Shown: in pieces, positions 1 through 5,531 of the stretch
Layout of the letters: every line of letters begins with the position of its first letter
Numbering within the stretch: position 1 is the first letter of the stretch
Assembly (NCBI GenBank): GCA_028701435.1
Contig: JAQVQT010000062.1
Location: 1,608-7,293, forward strand
From: Smithellaceae bacterium
GTDB lineage: Bacteria; Desulfobacterota; Syntrophia; Syntrophales; Smithellaceae
DNA length: 5,686 bases
Direction: 5' to 3'
Program-made: the position numbers and the translations under genes
Notes under the pieces: generated by a model
Seen by the model: only the letters and a program-made list of their open reading frames with translations
What the model was told of the DNA's origin: nothing
Database searches by the model: none

Positions 1-28
1 ACTTAAAAAGTTTCCGACTATCCGATGT

Positions 29-1120
29 TTAAGGTAATAAAACCGCCTCAACTCTGTTTTGACTTCTGCTTTTGATTTTTATTTTACGTTTGTTGACGGT
101 TATTTTCCGAAGATCGCGGGCCACATCCTGGGCGTTTCCTTCCACTTCCAGATCAAATTCCGCCTTGCCGCCCGCGTAAAAACGCTCGTTGACTTCCTTG
201 ACGCCCTTGATTCCTTCGCCCAGTTCGGCTTTGAAGTCTTCGAGCGTGTCTTCGTCCAGGCCCGTCACGATCAGCTTGACGGAAGCGGTGTTGGCCAGTT
301 CCTTCGACCAGTTTTCCAATACGTCATCCACGAGTTTTGTGATCAGCTTGGTGGAGGTTTCTTCCGTCAGAGCTTTGTAGTCGCCCTTCATTTTGTTGTC
401 GGACTTGGTTTCGCTGGCCGTGGTAATGATTTCTCCCGTGTCTCCGTTGATCACCTTTCCGGTGACCACCACCGTGTTCTTGTTCATCTCGATGTTGTAG
501 ATGGTGGAAGACTTGCTGTCCGCGTTGACCGTTCCGACGATAATCACCTCCGCGCCGTAGTGCTGCGCCAGTCCGCGGATGTCTCTGGCCTCCGAAGCGT
601 CCTTCAGGCGGTCATACTCCCTGTTTTTGCTGGACACATCCGCGTCCACCAGCTTGAAGTTGTGCTGCAGAAGATATTTGGCCATGACGGCTTCGGCCAG
701 GGCATCCTTAAACACCAGCATGACCCGCGGCTTCGATTTGCGCGCCAGGATCAGATTGACGGCCATCAGCTTGTCGCGCAGCTTTCCCACGCTGACATCC
801 GCTTCAATGACCACTTCGCAGTCCGTGCCGGATTTCTTTTCGGAGAGGATTTTATAGGTGTTGATGAAGCCCTTGGATTCCGAAAGAATGCGGTCCATTT
901 TCACCTGGAAATCTTCCACGTTGGTGGTGCTGGTGATCATCACGCCGGTTGCCTGCTCCACGGCATTGCGCTGCGCTTCATCCAGGGCTCTGCTGCAGGC
1001 GATGTCGATGTTTCTCTGGTTGGCGGCCATTCCTTTGGCGGTGATTTTTTTCTGGGCGTCGGCGGGAAGGGCCCAAACCGCCAAAAGCAGCATCAAAAGA
1101 AAGAGGGTCCATTTTTTCAT
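29..1120 (-). CDS. Exported protein with FlgT/LPP20-like N-terminal domain
   Basis: Encodes 363 residues from the chosen start. Residues 1-22 form a Sec signal peptide: KK, a leucine-rich core, then ADA before Q23, so the mature protein should be periplasmic or envelope-bound. There is no lipobox cysteine. Residues 25-112 (ITAKGMA, then SRALDEAQRNAVEQATGV, then EVVIEADVSVGKL) match the pattern of the FlgT N-terminal / LPP20 domain. Residues 130-235 (PRVMLVFKD, then LAQHYGAEVIIVGTV, then GKVINGDTGEII) look like the TolB/CsgG-type alpha-beta domain that follows in such proteins. Residues 280-363 read as a beta-alpha-beta-beta-alpha-beta unit, possibly a ring-building domain (inference). FlgT itself forms the H-ring of Vibrio flagella, but no flagellar gene lies here, so the role is open. 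An ATG 9 bp upstream (1127-1129) is possible, but the AAGGA at 1130-1134 abuts it and sits 9 nt before the ATG at 1118-1120, so the downstream start is preferred. Confidence 0.85.
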   Translation of the reverse strand: MKKWTLFLLMLLLAVWALPADAQKKITAKGMAANQRNIDIACSRALDEAQRNAVEQATGVMITSTTNVEDFQVKMDRILSESKGFINTYKILSEKKSGTDCEVVIEADVSVGKLRDKLMAVNLILARKSKPRVMLVFKDALAEAVMAKYLLQHNFKLVDADVSSKNREYDRLKDASEARDIRGLAQHYGAEVIIVGTVNADSKSSTIYNIEMNKNTVVVTGKVINGDTGEIITTASETKSDNKMKGDYKALTEETSTKLITKLVDDVLENWSKELANTASVKLIVTGLDEDTLEDFKAELGEGIKGVKEVNERFYAGGKAEFDLEVEGNAQDVARDLRKITVNKRKIKIKSRSQNRVEAVLLP

Positions 1121-1129
1121 GAAAGTCAT

Positions 1130-1134
1130 TCCTT
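1130..1134 (-). promoter_or_regulatory. Ribosome binding site deciding the start of the FlgT-like gene
   Basis: On the minus strand this reads AAGGA. It lies 9 nt before the ATG at 1118-1120 and directly abuts the ATG at 1127-1129. Only the former spacing is workable, so translation most likely begins at MKKW rather than MTFMKKW. Confidence 0.6.
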
Positions 1135-1166
1135 GAGTTCAGAAATTTTTGAAGTAATTAGTCTTC

Positions 1167-1195
1167 TACATACTGAATTTGACCATGGGTGTCAA
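1167..1195 (-). promoter_or_regulatory. Candidate sigma70-type promoter for the FlgT-like gene
   Basis: Reading the minus strand, a perfect TTGACA (-35; 1190-1195) is followed by a 17-bp spacer and TATGTA (-10; 1167-1172, three of six matches, with the TAT kept). Transcription would start near 1160, leaving a leader of about 40 nt before the ATG at 1120. The ideal -35 and spacing support it; the poor -10 limits confidence. If real, this gene is not purely dependent on read-through from the 195-residue gene upstream. Confidence 0.4.
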
Positions 1196-1229
1196 GTTGA
1201 AAGCAGGCCGGAAATTTCCAGTCAGGGCG

Positions 1230-1817
1230 TCAGTTGCCCGGCCGGAATTCAATGATGACGTTTCCCGGATTTTCCCCGTTGTAGCTGTAGTTGTCGCACC
1301 GCTTCCAGACGCCGAGGTCGTACCAGAACCCCAGCTTGTAGTCTTTGGTTTTGATCGTCTTTCCCGCCCCTTTCAGCGCCGTGTAGTAGCAGTATTCTCC
1401 GTAGTCGTAGGGCACCTTGTCGGTGCTTTCCCCCCGCCCCTTTTCGTTGACGAGCGAGCCGTTGTATTTTTTCATCAGCTTGGCCAGAACGCTCCCCAGG
1501 ATGTTGTAATAGGTGTGCTCGGCGGAGAGGTCGCCCGTGTTGAACTGCTTTTGCGCGTGCAGGGATTTGACAATGCCGCCTTTGGACCGGCAGATGATCT
1601 TGAAACCGTCGATATAGCCTTCATGCGCAAAGCCGTAACCGTCGTCGCTGCCTGTTTTCAGAAAGTCGTCCGGAATGGCCGAGGCCGGTCCGTCCGGATA
1701 TACTTTGAGAATGAAATCAACGATTTTTTCATAGGCGAAGGCCGGCCTGCCGAATGCCGGGTAAGCGAGCATCATTCCCAGAACCGCCACAATCAGCCAA
1801 TATCTTTTGTTTTTCAT
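1230..1817 (-). CDS. Hypothetical Sec-exported protein, 195 aa
   Basis: I do not recognise this protein. The N-terminus is a clear signal peptide: KNKR, a hydrophobic stretch from about residue 7 to 22, then likely cleavage after AFA at residue 28 (AFG at 23 is an alternative). The mature part of about 167 residues is soluble, with no further membrane segment. It is rich in Tyr, Gly, Lys and Asp, and has three cysteines (C76, C143, C174), so at most one disulfide plus a free thiol. Aromatic and glycine clusters such as DDGYGFAHEGY (58-68), YDYGEYCYY (137-145) and GFWYDLGVWKRC (163-174) suggest a compact beta-rich fold (inference). Start support is strong: GAGGA at 1825-1829 lies 7 nt upstream of the ATG, and a good promoter lies beyond it. 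It ends about 110 bp before the codirectional FlgT-like gene. Periplasmic or secreted location is inferred from the signal peptide only. Confidence 0.8.
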   Translation of the reverse strand: MKNKRYWLIVAVLGMMLAYPAFGRPAFAYEKIVDFILKVYPDGPASAIPDDFLKTGSDDGYGFAHEGYIDGFKIICRSKGGIVKSLHAQKQFNTGDLSAEHTYYNILGSVLAKLMKKYNGSLVNEKGRGESTDKVPYDYGEYCYYTALKGAGKTIKTKDYKLGFWYDLGVWKRCDNYSYNGENPGNVIIEFRPGN

Positions 1818-1858
1818 GGCTTTTTCCTCATTTCTTCCTTCCTGGAATTCTGAATGAA

Positions 1859-1887
1859 TTTGTAAAACCGGCGCCTTGATAAGTCAA
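1859..1887 (-). promoter_or_regulatory. Candidate sigma70-type promoter for the 195-aa exported protein
   Basis: On the minus strand, TTGACT (-35; 1882-1887, five of six matches) is followed by a 17-bp spacer and TACAAA (-10; 1859-1864, four of six). The predicted start is near 1852, giving a leader of about 35 nt with the GAGGA ribosome site inside it. Its -35 box overlaps one arm of the inverted repeat at 1883-1900, so a protein binding that repeat could control it. Confidence 0.5.
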
Positions 1888-1900
1888 GATAAAACTTGAC
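1883..1900. repeat. Perfect inverted repeat in the divergent intergenic region
   Basis: GTCAAG (1883-1888), a 6-bp A/T spacer (ATAAAA), then CTTGAC (1895-1900). The arms are exact reverse complements. There is no T-run on either side, so it is not a terminator. Each arm contributes a TTGAC box, one facing left (part of the good minus-strand promoter) and one facing right. It may be an operator for a dimeric regulator, or simply two back-to-back -35 elements. Confidence 0.5.
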
Positions 1901-1977
1901 GGTTTGTTGCCCGGATATCCTTTTTTGCCGGTGCGCCGCAACGACTCTCCGTCATGTTATGCACCCGCCTTTTCCGC

Positions 1978-2006
1978 TTGACGGCGGAGGACTTTTCTTT
2001 TATGGT
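1978..2006 (+). promoter_or_regulatory. Candidate promoter for the PilT-like gene
   Basis: TTGACG (-35; 1978-1983, five of six matches), a 17-bp spacer, then TATGGT (-10; 2001-2006, four of six). Transcription would begin near 2013 and give a leader of roughly 70 nt before the ATG at 2086. If real, it rules out the upstream in-frame starts at 1954 and 2002. It competes with the alternative reading of GGAGGA at 1986-1991 as a Shine-Dalgarno sequence for the ATG at 2002. Confidence 0.35.
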
Positions 2007-2071
2007 TCCCGCAGTTAAACATTCGGATTCAGGGAGGGGCGACACTCTCGGGGACCGGATTGAAGGAAAAC

Positions 2072-2079
2072 AGGACAGG
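2072..2079 (+). promoter_or_regulatory. Ribosome binding site for the PilT-like gene (preferred start)
   Basis: AGGACAGG carries two overlapping AGG cores. The second ends 6 nt before the ATG at 2086, and the AGGA lies 10 nt before it. It is weaker than the GGAGGA at 1986-1991, which lies 10 nt before the ATG at 2002. The start at 2086 is chosen because family similarity begins right there. Confidence 0.4.
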
Positions 2080-2085
2080 TTGTCT

Positions 2086-3351
2086 ATGGACAAACGTTTC
2101 AGTGATCTCATTCTTGCAGCCATCAAGCAGAAAATTTCGGATCTGCACATCACGGGGGGGTATCCGCTGATCTTCCGGCGGGACGGTTTGATTCATTCCG
2201 ACAAAAACGTGAAATGGACGCATACGGAAATCGACAAGATGGTTAAGGAAATGCTGACGGATCGCCAGCTCTTTACCCTGAGAAAACGCTGGTCCGTCGA
2301 TTTCGCGTTGTCTCTGCAGGAAGTGCGGGTCAGGGTCAATGCGTTTTACACAACGCGCGGGCTGAGTCTGGCCATCCGCCTGCTTCCCGAAACGATTCCG
2401 GACGTGACCATGCTGAACCTTCACCCCTCCCTCAACCAGATTCGCGATCTCCGCAACGGAATGGTGCTGGTCTGCGGCAGCACGGGATCGGGCAAATCGA
2501 CCACGATCGCGGCCATGATTGAAGAAATCAACCGGACCCGGCCGGTCCATATCATCACGATCGAAGACCCGATTGAATATCGGTTCAAGCCGAAAAAAGC
2601 GTTTATCGAACAGCGGGAGGTGGGCATTCATGTGCCGTCGTTCAATCAGGGACTTCTGGATTCCCTGCGGGAAAATCCGGACATCATCTTTGTCGGAGAG
2701 CTGAGGGACCCGGATACCATAAGGACCGCTCTCACGGCGGCCGAGTCCGGGCATCTGGTTTTCGCAACCCTGCACGCCACGGACGCGGAAGACGCCATTT
2801 ACCGGGTCAACAATTGCGTTTCCGGAGAGGGCCAGGAAATCATTCGCTATCAGTTTGCCTCCGCGTTTTCCTGGCTGATCATTCAGCAGCTGGTTCATAT
2901 CGAGAAAGCGGGCTTTCGCGTGCCGGTCCTGTCTATTCTGCGGGGCTCATCATCGGTGCGGAGCAACATCCGTGAAAACAAGCTGACGCAGCTGGAAACG
3001 ATCATGCATACCAGCAGGAATGAAGGCATGTTCACGATGGAACTCTACCGCAAGGAGTTTATCGACCGCCTTCCTTCCTTTAATCATCCCTACAAGAGTT
3101 TCGGCATGGGCGCGGATTCGTCCAAGGAAAAAGATTACATTTCGTCGCTGATCGATCCCAATGCCGTCCAGAACGTCGTTTACACCGCCAATCTTGACGA
3201 CGCTCTGGTCAAACCGAAGGAAAAAGGAAAAGAAGAAGATTGGCAGCAATATGTTGTTCTGGAAGACCATGATGTCGATCTGAAGGATATTTTCGAGCAG
3301 TACGATCAATCCGACAACCGGTTCAATTCCAACGGCTCAAAAGACAGGTAA
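2086..3351 (+). CDS. pilT: PilT/PilU-family type IV pilus ATPase with extended C-terminus
   Basis: Encodes 421 residues, a cytoplasmic hexameric ATPase of the secretion-ATPase superfamily. PilT powers pilus retraction in known systems. Seen here, numbered from MDKRF: the N-terminal PilT-type PAS-like domain (SDLHI near 18-22, then RVRVNAF near 81-87), Walker A GSTGSGKS at 131-138, Asp box ITIEDPIEY at 157-165, Walker B DIIFVGELRD at 199-208 with catalytic Glu205, and His box HLVFATLHA at 223-231. SSVRSNIRE near 289-297 aligns with the AIRNLIRE motif linked to retraction. The PilB-type tetracysteine site is absent, which favours PilT/PilU over PilB. Known PilT proteins are about 345-370 residues; here a lysine- and aspartate-rich tail of roughly 80 residues is added. 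In-frame ATGs at 1954 and 2002 would add 44 or 28 residues without family resemblance. No other pilus gene is in the window, so the symbol marks the family, not a proven role. Confidence 0.9.
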   Translation: MDKRFSDLILAAIKQKISDLHITGGYPLIFRRDGLIHSDKNVKWTHTEIDKMVKEMLTDRQLFTLRKRWSVDFALSLQEVRVRVNAFYTTRGLSLAIRLLPETIPDVTMLNLHPSLNQIRDLRNGMVLVCGSTGSGKSTTIAAMIEEINRTRPVHIITIEDPIEYRFKPKKAFIEQREVGIHVPSFNQGLLDSLRENPDIIFVGELRDPDTIRTALTAAESGHLVFATLHATDAEDAIYRVNNCVSGEGQEIIRYQFASAFSWLIIQQLVHIEKAGFRVPVLSILRGSSSVRSNIRENKLTQLETIMHTSRNEGMFTMELYRKEFIDRLPSFNHPYKSFGMGADSSKEKDYISSLIDPNAVQNVVYTANLDDALVKPKEKGKEEDWQQYVVLEDHDVDLKDIFEQYDQSDNRFNSNGSKDR

Positions 3352-3505
3352 GTAAAACCATCGAGGATATCAAAGTCTTTCGATCACCACTGCCGGACAA
3401 CACTTCAAAGATCAATCTCGACCGCAACGGGCCGGGATCATGATGTTTTAAGAGCTTATCATGTGAGGGAACACATTGGGTTAATACAGCAAGGAGGATA
3501 GAGAG
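3352..3505. other. Intergenic region between the PilT-like gene and gctA
   Basis: These 154 bp contain no convincing gene and no terminator with a T-run. A short inverted repeat is present: CATGAT (3439-3444) and ATCATG (3458-3463), 13 bp apart. The second arm overlaps TATCAT (3457-3462), which matches five of six -10 bases, but no -35 box sits at the right distance. That is compatible with an activator-dependent gctAB promoter, which is inference. The only clear signal is AGGAGGA at 3492-3498, the ribosome site of gctA, 7 nt before its ATG. Confidence 0.4.
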
Positions 3506-4597
3506 ATGGCAAAATATCTCTACAACGAGGAGGCCGTAGCGAATCTGAAACTTGGCGATACATCCGTTCTGGATCGTCTGGTTGATTTTGAATCAGCTCG
3601 CGCGGCGCATTTACAAAAAGAACATGCCAAGAAGGACAAGCGGATGCCGCTTGATGAGGCGATCGCCACCTTCGTGAAGGACGGGGACATCATTACCGAC
3701 GGCGGTTTTTCTTACGTACGGACGCCGCACCAGGCGTTTTACGAGATCATCCGCCAGGGGAAAAAGAACCTGCAGATGATCGGCGCGCCCAACACCAATC
3801 AGAGCTTTTTCATCACGTATGGACTGGTGACCCATTCCCACAGCTCTTACACGGGCGCGGAAATGCGTGGAATCGACAAGATCTATGACCGGGCGCTCAA
3901 GGCCGGCAAGTTCACGATTCTTTCCGAATGGAGCCACGGCGGCGTGGCCCAGGGGTTCAAGGCCGCGCAGCTCGGCGTTCCGGGATTTTTCAGCAAGCAG
4001 ATGCTGGGCAGCGACCTGGTCCGTTACAACCCCTACCTCAAGGTCGTTCAGCATCCCCTGAAGGCCGAGAAGGATCCGTCGGTGTTTGTTCCGGCCCTTT
4101 ATCCGGACGTCTCGATCATCCACTGCCACGCGGCGGACAAATACGGCAACGCCTATATCTACGGTCCCGCCGTGAACGACCTGGCGGTGGCGGCCGCGGC
4201 GCGCAAACTGATCATCACCGCGGAGGAAATCGTCCCTGAAAACGACATCCGCTACAACAAGCAGGGGCAGATCATTCCGTTCTTTTACGCGGACGCCGTG
4301 GTCGAAATGCCCTTTGGCGCGCTTCCCGGCAGCATGCCCGGCTGTTATTACTGGCCCAGGCAGTGGTGGGAAAAGTGCATGCGCTTCGGCGGATCATCCG
4401 AGGAAAACAACCTGGCCTTCTGCAACGAGTGGATCCTGGGGACCAAAAATCAGTATGAGTTCATCGAAAAGCTCGGAGGCGCCCGGTGGATCGCCGAGGC
4501 CCGCCGACAGACGAAAGCCGCCGAGGCCGACAATGAAGATATCGATTTCTCGTACGATGAATACACGCTGACCCACGACCCGGGCCGCTATTATTAA
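3506..4597 (+). CDS. gctA: CoA-transferase subunit A, glutaconate CoA-transferase type
   Basis: Encodes 363 residues, the alpha subunit of a family I CoA-transferase. In glutaconate CoA-transferase the A and B subunits form a heterooctamer that moves CoA from acetyl-CoA or another acyl-CoA to a dicarboxylic acid. Features seen: DGDIITDGGFSYVRTPHQAF (59-78), the family's glycine-rich entry; GAEMRGIDKIYDRAL (117-131); EWSHGGVAQGFKAAQLGVPG (141-160); PDVSIIHCHAADKYGNAYIYG (200-220); and a TAEEIVPE segment (238-245). It is longer than the roughly 320-residue Acidaminococcus GctA. The excess is mostly an N-terminal extension of about 40 charged residues before the transferase domain, plus an acidic C-terminus. 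AGGAGGA 7 nt before the ATG fixes the start. Only 13 bp separate it from gctB, so the pair is cotranscribed. The true acid substrate cannot be read from sequence; glutaconate is the closest known type, and related pairs act on other acids, including IpdAB, which became a hydrolase. Confidence 0.9.
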   Translation: MAKYLYNEEAVANLKLGDTSVLDRLVDFESARAAHLQKEHAKKDKRMPLDEAIATFVKDGDIITDGGFSYVRTPHQAFYEIIRQGKKNLQMIGAPNTNQSFFITYGLVTHSHSSYTGAEMRGIDKIYDRALKAGKFTILSEWSHGGVAQGFKAAQLGVPGFFSKQMLGSDLVRYNPYLKVVQHPLKAEKDPSVFVPALYPDVSIIHCHAADKYGNAYIYGPAVNDLAVAAAARKLIITAEEIVPENDIRYNKQGQIIPFFYADAVVEMPFGALPGSMPGCYYWPRQWWEKCMRFGGSSEENNLAFCNEWILGTKNQYEFIEKLGGARWIAEARRQTKAAEADNEDIDFSYDEYTLTHDPGRYY

Positions 4598-4610
4598 GAA
4601 GGAGGATATT

Positions 4611-5399
4611 ATGCGAGACTTAAACGCACCGGCCAATCCGCTGGAGACATTGGCCTATATTATCGCGCAGCAGATCGAGAACCATTCGATTGTTTATATC
4701 GGCACGGGAATCCCCATGGTGGCGGGAATCCTGGCCAAAAAAACCCACGCCCCCGACATTACGCTGGTGTATGAGTCCGGCGGGCAGGATCCGATCGAAG
4801 GCGACATGCCCTGGTCGGTCGGTTGTCCGATGACCTGGAGAAAATCGCCCACCATCATGGAGATGTCCTATTCGTTCGCGCAGTCCTATAACGGCTACGT
4901 GGATATCGGGTTTCTGGGGTTTGCCCAGGTGGATATGTACGGCAACATCAACACCCACATGATCGGCAAGGATTACCATCATCCCAAAGTCCGTCTGACC
5001 GGCAGCGGCGGCAACAATGATCTGTCGTCGCTCACCGAGAAGATGGTTCTGGTCGGGCTGCAGACGCCCGACAAGTTTCCCGAGAAGGTTGATTTCGCAA
5101 CCTCGGTCGGCTGGCTCGAAGGCGGCGACTCCCGCAAAGAGGCGGGCCTCATCGGCAACGGCCCCGCCGCGGTGATCAGCCCATGGGGTGTTTATGACTT
5201 TCACCCGACAAGCAAGCGCATGCGGGTCAAATCGCTCACCCCCGGCGTCAACTTCGAGCTTGCCCAGCAGCTCACCGGTTTTGAGCTGCTCAAGCCCGAT
5301 GGAGACATTCCCGAAACCAAACTGATTACGCCCGAATGCCTCAAGGTCATCCGCACGGAAGTGGATCCGCGGGGCGTCTTTACCACCATGCCGAGCTAG
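4611..5399 (+). CDS. gctB: CoA-transferase subunit B, glutaconate CoA-transferase type
   Basis: Encodes 262 residues, almost the same length as the 266-residue Acidaminococcus GctB. This subunit carries the catalytic residue: E55 in YESGG (54-58) aligns with the glutamate (Glu54) that forms the covalent glutamyl-CoA thioester. The preceding GTGIPMVAGILAKKTHAPD (31-49) is the family's typical start. VDIGFLGFAQVDMYGNIN (97-114) and YHHPKVRLTGSGGNND (122-137) are further hallmark stretches, the last being the glycine-rich CoA-side loop. Because E55 is retained, a true transferase is favoured over the IpdAB-type hydrolases, whose catalytic residue lies in the other subunit. AGGAGGA at 4600-4606, 4 nt before the ATG, begins just after the gctA stop and supports coupled expression. 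A strong terminator follows 66 bp after the stop, closing the operon. Cytoplasmic; the natural substrate is not determined. Confidence 0.92.
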   Translation: MRDLNAPANPLETLAYIIAQQIENHSIVYIGTGIPMVAGILAKKTHAPDITLVYESGGQDPIEGDMPWSVGCPMTWRKSPTIMEMSYSFAQSYNGYVDIGFLGFAQVDMYGNINTHMIGKDYHHPKVRLTGSGGNNDLSSLTEKMVLVGLQTPDKFPEKVDFATSVGWLEGGDSRKEAGLIGNGPAAVISPWGVYDFHPTSKRMRVKSLTPGVNFELAQQLTGFELLKPDGDIPETKLITPECLKVIRTEVDPRGVFTTMPS

Positions 5400-5424
5400 C
5401 ATCGGACGGGACAAACCGGCGCTC

Positions 5425-5451
5425 CTGCCGGAAGGAAAGATTCCGCGGCAG
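5425..5451 (+). other. Imperfect hairpin upstream of the terminator
   Basis: CTGCCG (5425-5430) pairs with CGGCAG (5446-5451), continued by GAA (5431-5433) with TTC (5441-5443) across a 2-nt bulge, leaving a 7-nt loop. A smaller hairpin, CCGGC (5416-5420) with GCCGG (5427-5431), uses the same bases, so the two exclude each other. It may protect the 3' end of the gctAB transcript or may be chance in GC-rich sequence. Confidence 0.3.
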
Positions 5452-5464
5452 ATGGAAACGAGAT

Positions 5465-5499
5465 CGCGGGCCCCGCATGGAAAGGGCCCGCGTTTTTTT
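5465..5499 (+). terminator. Strong intrinsic terminator of the gctAB operon
   Basis: A perfect 9-bp GC stem, CGCGGGCCC (5465-5473) with GGGCCCGCG (5484-5492), a 10-nt loop and an immediate run of seven T (5493-5499). It lies 66 bp after the gctB stop and ends 32 bp before the GTG of the next gene, so it should separate the two unless there is read-through. Confidence 0.92.
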
Positions 5500-5531
5500 C
5501 ATGGCTGAAAATTCATGAAGGAGATGAAAAA

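Noticed and set aside
1..28. The A/T-rich near-palindrome ACTTAAAAAGT at the window start, a possible terminator of the FlgT-like gene
   Set aside because: The stem is only 4 bp without GC strength, and the downstream context is cut off by the window edge.
1206..1250. Palindromes GGAAATTTCC (1210-1219) and CCGGCCGG (1238-1245), and a repeated GGCCGGAA, near the end of the 195-aa gene
   Set aside because: They are short, with no T-run in the minus-strand direction, so I could not support a terminator or a mobile-element end.
59..1255. A 398-codon open frame on the plus strand antisense to both left-hand genes
   Set aside because: It is a mirror of the codon bias of the minus-strand genes. 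It has no ribosome site, its protein is low-complexity His/Phe/Val/Gly-rich with no domain, and the opposite strand has signal peptides and recognisable domains.
2029..2898. A 289-codon open frame on the minus strand antisense to the PilT-like gene
   Set aside because: The plus-strand frame carries all ATPase motifs; this one is a shadow.
3354..3445. A short open stretch in the gap after the PilT-like gene (KTIEDIKVFRSP...), which might be a gene remnant
   Set aside because: It has no start codon or ribosome site, ends after about 30 codons and resembles nothing I know, so it is within chance.
4620..5414. A 264-codon open frame on the minus strand antisense to gctB
   Set aside because: GctB is unmistakable on the plus strand. 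The antisense product shows no family pattern and no proper start signals.
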